Shown here piece after piece: positions 31,292 to 38,664 of a DNA stretch of 39,839 nt. Numbering within the stretch: position 1 is the first letter of the stretch; every line of letters begins with the position of its first letter. The DNA comes from a virus: IMG/VR virus record IMGVR_UViG_3300037502_002067, positions 1-39,839 of that record. One strand, written 5' to 3'. The translations under genes were made by a program, and so were the position numbers. Below the pieces are notes generated by a model. It did not search any database. It was not told the DNA's origin and worked only from the letters and a program-made list of their open reading frames with translations.

Positions 31292-31960
31292 TCACAAATA
31301 GATTGAAAAACTTAAATCAGGATTTTCATTTTTGAATTTTAATTCCCATTCTCCTAATATGGAATCAGACAATTTTAACGGTCTCACTTCAAAAAAATAT
31401 GAGAAAATCGCAAATTCTGCTAACCCTTCATAAGTTGTCATTGTGTATTGGCGCGGTTTCGAGTCTTTTCTTCGACCAATTTGAAATCTTGTTTCTTCTT
31501 TCTTAATAACTCCATTTGATAAAGCCCAAGAAATTAAATGACTTTTTTCTAATCGAATTGGAAATGAAAACGTTTTTGCTCCGACTTGAATCGCATTGAA
31601 AAGTCTTTCTAGAACAGAGAGTGCTTCAAATTTGAAATTATATCTTGCTAATAGCATCATCTTTGTTTCTTGAATGTTTTCAAATTCACAATCTTCACAA
31701 AAATCTGAATCAAACGGGTCATTGATTCTATCCAGATAATGATCGTAACATACTCCCTCTTCACAATCTTTGCAGTTTTTTTCTTCTTCACATTTTTCAC
31801 ATTTTGCAAATCGTGAATACTGAAAATCATCAAACTCACCAATTATGTGTCCTGTAATTGAATAATCTTTTTGACTTGAATCAAGAAACACATTTTTAAC
31901 TCCGACTATTGCGCCGCCATTTTGAGTTTTAACAAGTATTTCTTTTGCTATCTTCGACAT
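31292..31960 (-). CDS. Cysteine-cluster protein, 222 aa
   Basis: ATG at 31960, four bases after the rinA-like stop, with GGTGAG in front. Residues about 54-95 contain a dense cluster of cysteines (CEKCEEEKNCKDCEEGVCYDH, then FCEDCEFE), which should bind two zinc ions. The remainder is helical and beta mixed (TKMMLLARYNFKFEALSVLERLF, RFQIGRRKDSKPRQYTM). The cluster resembles B-box or ZZ-like modules, but no known family is recognised. AT-rich compared with its neighbours. Confidence 0.7.
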   Translation of the reverse strand: MSKIAKEILVKTQNGGAIVGVKNVFLDSSQKDYSITGHIIGEFDDFQYSRFAKCEKCEEEKNCKDCEEGVCYDHYLDRINDPFDSDFCEDCEFENIQETKMMLLARYNFKFEALSVLERLFNAIQVGAKTFSFPIRLEKSHLISWALSNGVIKKEETRFQIGRRKDSKPRQYTMTTYEGLAEFAIFSYFFEVRPLKLSDSILGEWELKFKNENPDLSFSIYL

Positions 31961-31962
31961 AC

Positions 31963-32385
31963 TCACCACCACCCCAATTCCACCGCTAATCTGCGGACAA
32001 TGTTATGACGTATGTAAAATACGTTTCGCCTTGACACATACAACTTCTGTGCAACTCCCTCAATCGTCAGCGTCCTCGGCTTCGCAAAGTAAAACGACTT
32101 GATAAACTCCTGCGTTCGCTTGTCGCTTAACTGATAAACTTTTTCTATCGCTTCAATCACGCGCTCCATACCGCCAAGTTCGTCCGATGAAAGTTGTACC
32201 GCTTTGCTTCCTGTCGGGTCGCCCGGCAGATTCGACTTCCCGCCGTCGGGATTGTCCACCTGCCTCGTACCGTGCAAAATCTCATTCCGTATCATCTCAA
32301 TATCTTTCTTCGTTTCGTCGTAGAAAAACAATTCCTGCTCGATGTGTTGAAACGTCTTTTTGCGTACACGGCGATTTACTTTCAC
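31963..32385 (-). CDS. rinA: RinA-family late transcription activator
   Basis: A 140-aa DNA-binding protein. The order of motifs is typical for RinA: ELFFYDETKKDIEMIRNEILHGT (about 18-40), the conserved NLPGDPTGSKAVQL loop (about 52-65), MERVIEAIEKVYQLSD, and a C-terminal helix-turn-helix (LTIEGVAQKLYVSRRNVFYIRHNIV, about 107-131). In Staphylococcus phages RinA activates the operon that starts with terS, so this is the best candidate for the late switch. Translation starts at GTG 32385 overlapping the preceding stop (GTGA), with GGGAGGG in front. Confidence 0.85.
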   Translation of the reverse strand: MKVNRRVRKKTFQHIEQELFFYDETKKDIEMIRNEILHGTRQVDNPDGGKSNLPGDPTGSKAVQLSSDELGGMERVIEAIEKVYQLSDKRTQEFIKSFYFAKPRTLTIEGVAQKLYVSRRNVFYIRHNIVRRLAVELGWW

Positions 32386-32603
32386 TTGTTGCCCTCCCTG
32401 TTTTCAAGTGCTGATACCTTGTCTTTCAGTGCTTGTATCTCGTCTGCATAATTATTCAACGTGTCCGTAATCAGTTTGTTGTAAGCGAACAGTTGCGCCA
32501 CCTTGTACTCTTTCCCTGCCCTGTCACTGTTCAGATACGCCTCAATCTCTTTCGACTCGATTGATGTCGGTCTGCCGTCAATGCCATACAGCCATCGTCT
32601 CAA
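32382..32603 (-). CDS. Small coiled-coil protein, 73 aa
   Basis: Start at TTG 32603, coupled to the preceding stop (TTGA), with GGAGG seven bases away. After a short N-terminus (RRWLYGIDGRP) it is helical, with a C-terminal coiled coil (NNYADEIQALKDKVSALENRE), suggesting a dimer. It precedes the RinA-like gene. Function unknown. Confidence 0.72.
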   Translation of the reverse strand: MRRWLYGIDGRPTSIESKEIEAYLNSDRAGKEYKVAQLFAYNKLITDTLNNYADEIQALKDKVSALENREGNK

Positions 32604-33076
32604 TCCGTTTCCTCCTCGTCATCCTCTTCGTCAGTGATCGCATCCAAGATGTTCAGCGATACTTTCAATCCGCCGATAAAACCTGCGTGTTCGTCCATCA
32701 TCTGCTTTGAGAACTTGTCCAATAAAAACTGCGGTGCTTCCGTGTACAGTGATTCTGCTGACCGAATCTGATACTCCATGTTCTCACGAAACCGTTTGAT
32801 GAACTGCTTCGTTTTTGCGTTTTCAAAACTTGTGACGTTATTTTTTTTCATTTGCTCTGAAAGATACGCCCAGTCAGGTTCTTTGTGTTCCAAAACAACC
32901 TCGTTGTTTTCTGCCGCATCTTCCCATTGTTCAATCAAATATAAAATAGCGTCACACGCTTCGTTATAACCTTTATAAATTTCTTGATTGATACCATCTT
33001 TTTTCGTAGTCGTTAATTTCATTTCATCCATCGCTCTAATATGCGCTTTCAATCCGTCTGTACCATTGAATTTCAT
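32600..33076 (-). CDS. Hypothetical helical protein with acidic tail, 158 aa
   Basis: ATG at 33076, coupled to the stop of the gene before it. Mostly helical, with a central block (YLSEQMKKNNVTSFENAKTKQFIKRFRENM) and the C-terminal module GFIGGLKVSLNILDAI plus acidic end EEDDEEETD shared with the 75-aa protein at 30114-30341. Function unknown; the duplication suggests a useful small module, perhaps protein binding. Confidence 0.72.
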   Translation of the reverse strand: MKFNGTDGLKAHIRAMDEMKLTTTKKDGINQEIYKGYNEACDAILYLIEQWEDAAENNEVVLEHKEPDWAYLSEQMKKNNVTSFENAKTKQFIKRFRENMEYQIRSAESLYTEAPQFLLDKFSKQMMDEHAGFIGGLKVSLNILDAITDEEDDEEETD

Positions 33077-33264
33077 TCGCTGTCCTCCATATTTTCGACT
33101 AACATTTTATCTAATTCCGTTTGAAAAAAAACACAAACATAAGTCGAGGGCTTCAATGTGTAAAATGGTTTACCACTGTTTCCGATAGTAATTTCTGTTA
33201 TTTCCCATGTTATATCTCTTTTTGGGTCAAATAATTTTTGACCAACGATATACGCAGGTTTCAT
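33073..33264 (-). CDS. Small beta-barrel-like protein, 63 aa
   Basis: ATG at 33264 right after the stop of the MazG-like gene, GGGAG in front. Strand-rich (AYIVGQKLFDPKRDITWEITEI, PFYTLKPSTYVCVFFQTELDKML), the pattern of small SH3- or KOW-like barrels in phage early genes. Stop overlaps the next start (ATGA). Function unknown. Confidence 0.68.
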   Translation of the reverse strand: MKPAYIVGQKLFDPKRDITWEITEITIGNSGKPFYTLKPSTYVCVFFQTELDKMLVENMEDSE

Positions 33265-33588
33265 TCACTCCCAACCCCTTTCTGCCATGTACCTCGCAAT
33301 CTTCTTGCGGTGATTCTGATTCTCTTGCTCGATGAACGCCCTCACCTTGTCATCCGCTTCCTTGTCATCCAGTGCCGTCGTCTTTGTCAGCACGTACACC
33401 CAAGAAAGCGTCGCCTGCACCAAGTCTTGAAGTTCGTGCAGCACTCGTTCAGGTGAACTCTCGCTGAACAGTTCAAATCGAAACTCGTTGTACTCTTCCA
33501 CAACCTTGTCGTATTGCTCTCGTTCCCCGATGTCGATGTGAAGCAAAGGAAAGTGCAGCGTGACATACCTTGTATCAAACCGTTTCAT
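33265..33588 (-). CDS. MazG-like nucleotide pyrophosphohydrolase
   Basis: A 107-aa all-alpha protein that would hydrolyse nucleoside triphosphates to monophosphates. The MazG-type metal residues are visible as EEYNEF (E-x-x-x-E pattern, about 31-36) and HELQD (E-x-x-D, about 51-55). Length is that of a single-domain phage MazG-like enzyme. The ATG at 33588 has GGGAGGTG in front, three bases after the rusA stop. It may lower (p)ppGpp or odd nucleotides during infection, as proposed for phage MazG proteins. Confidence 0.72.
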   Translation of the reverse strand: MKRFDTRYVTLHFPLLHIDIGEREQYDKVVEEYNEFRFELFSESSPERVLHELQDLVQATLSWVYVLTKTTALDDKEADDKVRAFIEQENQNHRKKIARYMAERGWE

Positions 33589-33589
33589 G

Positions 33590-34009
33590 TCACACCTCCC
33601 ATATGCCAATCTCTACCCTCGGTTCGTCCGAGTAAAACTTGCGCACGCTCTCGTCCACCACCTGCGCGTCGTCCATGTAGCAAATGCCGTTCAGCGCGTC
33701 TTTAATCCCTTTCACATAGTTGTCCGTGTCAGGCTTCACAATCGGGAGCAGTTCGCCCGATAACGCCTGCTCCTTCTGTTTCTTCGTGAACGACTTCGGC
33801 ATCTTCTTGTACACGTCCACCGACATCTTCACCGCGCCCCGTATCGGACTCCAAGCGTATGCCTGCCTTGCGTGTAGTGCCACATACTTCTTGTAATCCT
33901 TGCTCGGCTTCGGGTCGTACACCGATACAAAACTCCCTCTGTTTGCAAATCTCGGTCTGCCTTGCGCCACAGGCTCACCGGGAACGGTGAACAGGATTGT
34001 AATTTTCAT
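33590..34009 (-). CDS. rusA: RusA-like Holliday junction resolvase
   Basis: A 139-aa endonuclease that cuts four-way DNA junctions. The fold starts with a strand and VAQGRPRF loop (14-21); catalytic aspartates stand in KPDTDNYVKGIKDALNG (D94, D96) and YMDDAQV (D113/D114). Length is standard for phage RusA. Start at 34009 overlaps the previous gene by 35 bp. It should resolve recombination intermediates before packaging. Confidence 0.95.
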   Translation of the reverse strand: MKITILFTVPGEPVAQGRPRFANRGSFVSVYDPKPSKDYKKYVALHARQAYAWSPIRGAVKMSVDVYKKMPKSFTKKQKEQALSGELLPIVKPDTDNYVKGIKDALNGICYMDDAQVVDESVRKFYSDEPRVEIGIWEV

Positions 34010-34448
34010 TCGGTATCAGCACCCCCTTCTTAAACTCTAAATTCGGCAAGTGCTTTGTCGCGTCTATGAACATCTGCTTCGCTTCTTCGGGTGTCACCGT
34101 GTACGACTTCACCTCGTTGTACTTGTAGTCCGCGTTCGGCTTTTGAACGTGCGTCGGTTGCAACTCTACTTTCGCTCTTTGTTCAGTTGGCTGCGTGACA
34201 TATCCGTTGTGGTACTTGATTTCTTTGAACACCAAATTTTTGTTCAGCGAATACGTTTTGTGCCGTCTGTTGTAAATCAGCCATTCCACCTCTACAAACT
34301 CGCCAAGAAGTGGCATCAGCGTGTTTGGCGAAAAACCCGATAACTTTGAAATGTCAGGAACGCTCTTTCCGCCAAGTTGCAATGCTCTGATTATTTTCAT
34401 TTCTTTCGGTGTCACGATTGCTTCTAATACTTCGTTTGCACCTTGCAT
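33975..34448 (-). CDS. Winged-helix DNA-binding protein, 157 aa
   Basis: The N-terminal half is a helix-turn-helix/winged domain (TPKEMKIIRALQLGGKSVPDISKLSGFSPNTLMPLLGEFVEVEWLIYN, about 13-60), a MarR-like pattern. The C-terminal half is less ordered (QPTHVQKPNADYKYNEVKSYTVTPEEAKQMF). ATG at 34448 with GGAGG. It lies between the helicase-side genes and rusA. A replication or transcription regulator is plausible; family not recognised. Confidence 0.72.
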   Translation of the reverse strand: MQGANEVLEAIVTPKEMKIIRALQLGGKSVPDISKLSGFSPNTLMPLLGEFVEVEWLIYNRRHKTYSLNKNLVFKEIKYHNGYVTQPTEQRAKVELQPTHVQKPNADYKYNEVKSYTVTPEEAKQMFIDATKHLPNLEFKKGVLIPNENYNPVHRSR

Positions 34449-34801
34449 GAACGCTCTACCTCCCCAAGTTCCTTGTCTAATGACTCGTAATGCTGTTCAA
34501 ACCTGTCAAACCATTCTTTGTCTTGTTCCGTCCGCATCATGTCCAGCGTCGCGAACATCCGCTCCAATATCAAACTGCGCTTCTTTTCGTAGTGACCGAA
34601 TATCAGTTCGTTCACCGCATCTTCTATCTCGTCCACCGTCTTTGCTTCCATCAAGTCGGATGTAAGCCGAACATAACGGTACTCAAGCATTGCGTCACTC
34701 TCGTACCGTTTGTTCACGCTTTCAAGAAGGAAAGAGCGCATCCACTCCACAAACACATCATCGTTCGTAAAGTCCAAACATTCGCTGTATGTCCTTGTCA
34801 T
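34424..34801 (-). CDS. Hypothetical helical protein behind the helicase
   Basis: About 125 aa, helical and acidic (YECLDFTNDD-type N-terminus, VEWMRSFLLESVNKRYESD, DEIEDAVNELIFGHYEKKRSLILERMF). The start is uncertain: ATG 34801 overlaps the end of the helicase by 44 bp, and a GTG at 34825 is too close to its GGAGG. Position right after the DnaB-like helicase is where helicase loaders are sometimes found, but it has no ATPase motif. Function unknown. Confidence 0.65.
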   Translation of the reverse strand: MTRTYSECLDFTNDDVFVEWMRSFLLESVNKRYESDAMLEYRYVRLTSDLMEAKTVDEIEDAVNELIFGHYEKKRSLILERMFATLDMMRTEQDKEWFDRFEQHYESLDKELGEVERSCKVQTKY

Positions 34802-36035
34802 ACTTGAGTTCAACGCGCCCCACACCTCCGTTACGCTGTTTGGTGAAGTTCACCTCGATAATCCCTGCCTTTTCTGTCTTGGGGTTATAATACTCATCGC
34901 GGTAAAGCAACGCGATCACATCCGCACTCGTTTCTATCCCTGTGCTGCCTGACAAGTCGCTGTTCATCGGACGTTTATCGTTTCGGTTCTCCACCTCGCG
35001 CTTTACTTGTGAAAGCGACATCACATGACAATCGCAATCAAGCGCACCCTTGCGCAACTTCCGGCACACCCTCGCAAGTGCCGAGCCTTGATTGTCAGTC
35101 TCTTCGCCCTTCTCTTTCACGTCTTGTAGGTAATCGACGACCACGAAATCGAGTCCCTGCTTCCGTTTCAGCATCCGCATCGTGTCTGTAATGTAATCCG
35201 CACTCACGCCTCTCGTATCGTCCACATAAATCTGTTCCAACCGATCGCGCTCCATGCGTATCATGCGATACTTAACCTCGTCAATTCTGCCCTGTTTTAA
35301 CTCTTTTAGCGGTATCCTGCAAAGGTTGGCTACCATTCTATTCAAAATCTGTTTACGCGTCATCTCAAGGCTAAATATCGCGGTTTTAAGGCCGTTCTTC
35401 TGCAAACGCAAAACCATCTCAATCATGAACGCCGATTTACCCATGGAAGTCCTTGCGCCGATGACCGACAAATCGTGTCTGTGAAATCCCGTTGTCACCA
35501 TGTCGAGTTCTTGAAGTCCCGTCATCAGTCCAAACGCTTTCGTAGGGTCGGCGCGAACTTCATCCAGCCATACGAGCCATTCCTCAAGTGCCTTGTTCGT
35601 GTCGATAAGTCCACCCACATCCGATGTTTGTAGCAAATCCATCTTCCGCATCGTGTCGCGGTACACTTCGTCTGGTTCCGTTCCGTACTGCAAGTCGGTC
35701 ATCGCACTGGTGAACGTCATGTTCATCTGTTCCGAAAGCCTGATGCTTTTCACCTGCCGGACCTTCTCATGCGCAAGTCTTGTCGATACCACTGTGTTGT
35801 AAAGGCTTTGTATCGTCTTGAGATGTTCCCTGCACTCTTCTCCGATGTTCCGCATCGTCAGCGCATCCGCTTCGTCAAGTTCCTTCATCTTGCGGTACAG
35901 CCATTCGTACTGCGGAAAGTGTGATTCATCAAGTGACGTGAAGTAGTCTCTGAACACCGTCGGGTCTCGCAGACACATACCAAGCAATTCCTCGTGAGGC
36001 ATCGGCATCCTATTTATTGCCGAATAGTCGGTCAT
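34758..36035 (-). CDS. dnaB: DnaB-like replicative helicase
   Basis: A 425-aa ring helicase that unwinds DNA at the fork. The N-terminal helical domain (about 1-135, HEELLGMCLRDPTVF) is followed by a RecA-fold with Walker A GARTSMGKS (193-201), the FSLEM motif (221-225), Walker B DFVVVDYLQ (296-304), and the late arginine-finger region NFTKQRNGGVG. Length is close to the usual DnaB. ATG at 36035 overlaps the initiator gene by 26 bp. With the initiator and origin immediately upstream, it forms the phage replication module. Confidence 0.95.
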   Translation of the reverse strand: MTDYSAINRMPMPHEELLGMCLRDPTVFRDYFTSLDESHFPQYEWLYRKMKELDEADALTMRNIGEECREHLKTIQSLYNTVVSTRLAHEKVRQVKSIRLSEQMNMTFTSAMTDLQYGTEPDEVYRDTMRKMDLLQTSDVGGLIDTNKALEEWLVWLDEVRADPTKAFGLMTGLQELDMVTTGFHRHDLSVIGARTSMGKSAFMIEMVLRLQKNGLKTAIFSLEMTRKQILNRMVANLCRIPLKELKQGRIDEVKYRMIRMERDRLEQIYVDDTRGVSADYITDTMRMLKRKQGLDFVVVDYLQDVKEKGEETDNQGSALARVCRKLRKGALDCDCHVMSLSQVKREVENRNDKRPMNSDLSGSTGIETSADVIALLYRDEYYNPKTEKAGIIEVNFTKQRNGGVGRVELKYDKDIQRMFGLYER

Positions 36036-36819
36036 AGTGTTCCTTTTCCTCCTTGCTCATTTGGTATAGCGGTATGACGTTTCTCTCTTGCTTTGGCACT
36101 TGGTTCAGATACGACTCGAACTTTGTGCCGAACAGTGTCTCTGGCCGCAGGTAACGTGACATCTTCGGGTCATTCTTCCACTCCTTGCACTTCACGTCGA
36201 TGACCGTCTTGAAGTCCTCAAGCGTGAACCCTTCCTTCACCCTTGCTTGCACTAACGACTTTGTTTTTGCAACGCTTGTCCGATACCGAGTGCCTGCAAC
36301 ATCGTTCAAATAAGCAACGATTTCCGACAATATATCTTTATCTTTCTTTATATATTCTTTAGTTGTGTGCATACTTCGGTGCATAAAGTCGGTACATGAA
36401 ACCTCGTCAACGCTAGTATTTTCGGGGGAAAAGTCGGTACATAAAGTCGGTGCAAAAGTCGGTACACTTTTTATCTCAATTTCGACGTTCTTTTGTTGGT
36501 ATTTTTCATAGTTTGAAACGATGATTTTCGTGCTGCGTTTCTCTGTTTTAATCATGATTTCATCATGACTTTCACAATCTTTTAAGAAGGCTACAACCTT
36601 CCTTTTATCCCATCGCCAGCGATCAGCAAGTTTCATCTGTGACGTTACAAAACTACCTCGTTCAACATGAACTGTATGACCTTCAATCACGATTTCCTTG
36701 TCTGTATAGTTCGCCATCAGCAATATGTCAATCCACGCTTCGTATTCACTGAATACTCGTTTCTTTGAATACAGCCGATGCCCTAAAACAGCCCGGTATA
36801 ACTTAATCCACCCTTCCAT
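36010..36819 (-). CDS. Replication initiator, Phg_2220_C type
   Basis: A 269-aa protein. The N-terminal winged-helix region (about 1-90: GWIKLYRAVLGHRLY, WDKRKVVAFLKDCE) resembles phage replisome organisers. The C-terminal domain (about 165-250) matches the conserved Phg_2220_C pattern (IVAYLNDVAGTRYR, ARVKEGFTLEDFKTVIDVKCKEW, SRYLRPETLFGTKFESYL). Between them (about 118-152) the sequence repeats APTLCTDF-like words because it is encoded by DNA iterons, the likely origin. It should bind these repeats and load the DnaB-like helicase encoded next. Start at 36819 with AAGGTGAGG. Confidence 0.9.
   Translation of the reverse strand: MEGWIKLYRAVLGHRLYSKKRVFSEYEAWIDILLMANYTDKEIVIEGHTVHVERGSFVTSQMKLADRWRWDKRKVVAFLKDCESHDEIMIKTEKRSTKIIVSNYEKYQQKNVEIEIKSVPTFAPTLCTDFSPENTSVDEVSCTDFMHRSMHTTKEYIKKDKDILSEIVAYLNDVAGTRYRTSVAKTKSLVQARVKEGFTLEDFKTVIDVKCKEWKNDPKMSRYLRPETLFGTKFESYLNQVPKQERNVIPLYQMSKEEKEHYDRLFGNK
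36330..36466. other. Putative replication origin (iterons plus AT-rich stretch)
   Basis: Within the initiator gene, AAAGTCGGTRCA occurs at 36385-36396, 36430-36441, 36443-36454 and 36455-36466, with a degenerate copy at 36372-36383. Spacings are 12-13 bp. Next to them, 36330-36360 is almost pure A/T (ATATATCTTTATCTTTC), suitable as the melting element. Iterons inside the initiator gene next to an AT-rich region are the layout of lambda-type and many Gram-positive phage origins. Confidence 0.78.
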
Positions 36820-36840
36820 AACCTCACCTTCTCACCAAAC

Positions 36841-37032
36841 TTAATTCTCGTAAATGACAGCCACATATCCATCGTTGCGTATTTCCACGCTGTCTGGACA
36901 GCCAATGTATTGCAAATGTCGCTTCTTGTAAGCCATAATCCCGTCCATCGCTTCCTCGAACGTTTCATAAGTATTCATCCACACAACCATTTGAAAGTCC
37001 CCTTTATAGATGACAGAGAGCGAAACTTTCAT
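36841..37032 (-). CDS. Hypothetical small protein, 63 aa
   Basis: Start at ATG 37032 with GGGAG in front; an upstream in-frame ATG at 37059 has no ribosome site. Alpha/beta (KVSLSVIYKGDFQMVVWMNTYETFEEAMDGIMAY, then EIRNDGYVAVIYE), a pattern seen in small phage early proteins. It lies between ssb and the initiator. Function unknown. Confidence 0.7.
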   Translation of the reverse strand: MKVSLSVIYKGDFQMVVWMNTYETFEEAMDGIMAYKKRHLQYIGCPDSVEIRNDGYVAVIYEN

Positions 37033-37082
37033 TCCGCTCCCGTCTGTGTTGTCTACCATTTTATTGATGTCAGCAATATGAT

Positions 37083-37418
37083 TTAGAAGTAGTCCTCTTC
37101 TTCCGTCTGCTTCTTCTCAACCTTGTTCAAGAACTTCACCTTGTCTGCAATGATGTCCGTAACGTACACTTTCTTGCCTTCCTTGTTCTCATATGAACGC
37201 TTCTGTACTCTGCCCTCTACGAATACCAAACTGCCCTTTGACAAGAACTTCGCACAGTTCTCTGCTGTCTTGCGCCATGTCACGATGTCCAAAAAGTCCA
37301 CTTCTTTGCTACCCTCACGCTCTACCGCGATCGAAAACGTAGTCGTTACCAAATCGTCTTTCAATGTCTTGCTCTCCGGGTCGGATGTTAACCGCCCAAT
37401 CGCCATGAACTTGTTCAT
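37083..37418 (-). CDS. ssb: Single-stranded DNA-binding protein
   Basis: A 111-aa OB-fold protein that coats single-stranded DNA. Recognisable SSB strands: MNKFMAIGRLTSDPE, TTFSIAVERE, DFLDIVTWRKTAENCAKFLSKGSLVFVEGRV and YENKEGKKVYVTDIIADKVKFL. The acidic tip EEEDYF corresponds to the partner-binding tail of SSBs. ATG at 37418 with GGAAGTG. It lies between the recombination and replication genes and probably serves both. Confidence 0.95.
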   Translation of the reverse strand: MNKFMAIGRLTSDPESKTLKDDLVTTTFSIAVEREGSKEVDFLDIVTWRKTAENCAKFLSKGSLVFVEGRVQKRSYENKEGKKVYVTDIIADKVKFLNKVEKKQTEEEDYF

Positions 37419-37422
37419 ATCA

Positions 37423-37575
37423 TCACTTCCATATCGTTTTAGTCGTTTTCGTGAAGCGATGGACAAGCACCATTTCGGTACTTGTCTCACGCTCTACGAG
37501 CCATTCACTTGCGCTTAACTTGCTACGCTCTATAAACTTGCGCTGCTCTCTTGTCGGCTTCTTTCCGTGCTTCAT
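37423..37575 (-). CDS. Small DUF6906-like protein, 50 aa
   Basis: ATG at 37575 overlaps the ERF stop (ATGA). The sequence MKHGKKPTREQRKFI ... WLVERETSTEMVLVHR matches a short basic protein found widely in Bacillota phages (DUF6906 from memory). The N-terminus is basic, the C-terminus a beta hairpin. Co-occurrence with ERF and SSB suggests a DNA-associated role, but the function is unknown. Confidence 0.75.
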   Translation of the reverse strand: MKHGKKPTREQRKFIERSKLSASEWLVERETSTEMVLVHRFTKTTKTIWK

Positions 37576-38237
37576 GCGCCTTTTACATGCGTCTTGAGGA
37601 ACCCTGCCACTACCTCGACTTCCTTCTTATTCAAGTCGAAAAACTGTGTGACCGCTCTGCCGACAAACTTCGATACCGTTTTGAACAACAACGGCTTGTC
37701 CTCTTTTGTGTACCCTGCCTTGATTGCGTAGTCCGTCAGCATCTTGACTTGTCCCTCTGTCGGATGGTCTGGCATCCCATCTTCTTTGACGTTGTTCGGA
37801 TTGCGAACTGTTTCGTTCTTGCCTTGCCTTGCTTTGAAATCAAGTTCCTCGCTACTCACTTTGTCAGGGTCGTCGCCTGTCGGTATCGCAAACGTGCGGA
37901 GCATCAGATACTTGTACGCATACGTCATTGCCTTGCCCACACCTTTGTCCTGCGTGTCCACACCAGTACCGCTTGAGACCGCTACAATCGAATCGCCTGT
38001 GTCAACGTCCACAATCTGATACTTCACGTTCACCGTCGTCAGCGTGCCGTCTTTGCTGTGTTCCTGCTCAATCGGGATAATCACCAAACCATGCTTCTGC
38101 ATTGCAGCACGAACGGATTGCGTAACCTTTTCCTCTGAAATCGCCTTGTATGACGTGTTGCCGAACGATACCTTGTCATCCTTCTGCAAATACTCAACGT
38201 CTTTCATGACCGCGTGAATCTTCTTATATACGCTCAC
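37572..38237 (-). CDS. erf: ERF-family single-strand annealing protein
   Basis: A 221-aa recombination protein that anneals complementary single strands. The N-terminal ERF domain (about 1-135) contains KKIHAVMKDVEYLQKDDKV, YKAISEEKVTQSVRAAMQKHGL and the signature GTGVDTQDKGVGKAMTYAYKYLMLRTFAI. The rest (about 150-221) is variable. Translation starts at GTG 38237, coupled to the stop of the 52-aa gene (GTGA), rather than further upstream, where the frame overlaps that gene. With the YqaJ-type nuclease two genes earlier it forms a Red-like pair. Confidence 0.93.
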   Translation of the reverse strand: MSVYKKIHAVMKDVEYLQKDDKVSFGNTSYKAISEEKVTQSVRAAMQKHGLVIIPIEQEHSKDGTLTTVNVKYQIVDVDTGDSIVAVSSGTGVDTQDKGVGKAMTYAYKYLMLRTFAIPTGDDPDKVSSEELDFKARQGKNETVRNPNNVKEDGMPDHPTEGQVKMLTDYAIKAGYTKEDKPLLFKTVSKFVGRAVTQFFDLNKKEVEVVAGFLKTHVKGA

Positions 38238-38392
38238 TGTAATTCGCCCCCATATTCCAATATCCAATGTGTCAACTCGTCCACCACTTGCTGTGCGTCC
38301 AAGTCTTTGAGTTCTTTTGCCCATCTCTTTTCCATGAATGTTCTGATCACTTCGACTTCATCTGTCGTTATGTGTACTTTCGTAAAGTTCAT
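38234..38392 (-). CDS. Hypothetical small helical protein, 52 aa
   Basis: ATG at 38392 overlaps the previous stop (ATGA) and its own stop overlaps the ERF GTG. Helical, with TTDEVEVIRTFMEKRWAKEL and DAQQVVDELTHWILEYGGEL. Coupling on both sides supports the gene. It lies between the exonuclease/accessory gene and ERF. Function unknown. Confidence 0.65.
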   Translation of the reverse strand: MNFTKVHITTDEVEVIRTFMEKRWAKELKDLDAQQVVDELTHWILEYGGELQ

Positions 38393-38664
38393 AAGCGATA
38401 CCCTTCTTCTGCACGCTTCTTGTTGTACTTCACATCAAATTCATGAAAACTACTCGGGTAAGACTTGCGCTGTATCGCAACTTCGCTTCCGTCTACATTG
38501 AAGTTCATCATATGACCGTCAATGATTGCGCCGTACTCAATCTCGCACTCGCCGTCGTATTCAACGAGTGCAATGTACTCCACATCCAAAACCATCGGCA
38601 CTGCGAACTTCTCAAAACGAATTTCAAGCGGATAAGCCGGAACCATCATCTGTTTAATCTTCAT
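38389..38664 (-). CDS. Hypothetical protein, 91 aa
   Basis: ATG at 38664 shares a base with the stop of the exonuclease gene (TGATG). Beta-rich N-terminal part (YPLEIRFEKFAVPMVLDVEYIALVEYDGECEIEYGA), helical basic C-terminus (HEFDVKYNKKRAEEG). Its coupling to the exonuclease suggests a function in the same recombination system. Family not recognised. Confidence 0.7.
   Translation of the reverse strand: MKIKQMMVPAYPLEIRFEKFAVPMVLDVEYIALVEYDGECEIEYGAIIDGHMMNFNVDGSEVAIQRKSYPSSFHEFDVKYNKKRAEEGYRL

Noticed and set aside
37419-37490. Upstream extension of SSB
   Set aside because: It overlaps the 50-aa DUF6906-like gene in another frame; ATG 37418 begins a standard SSB N-terminus.
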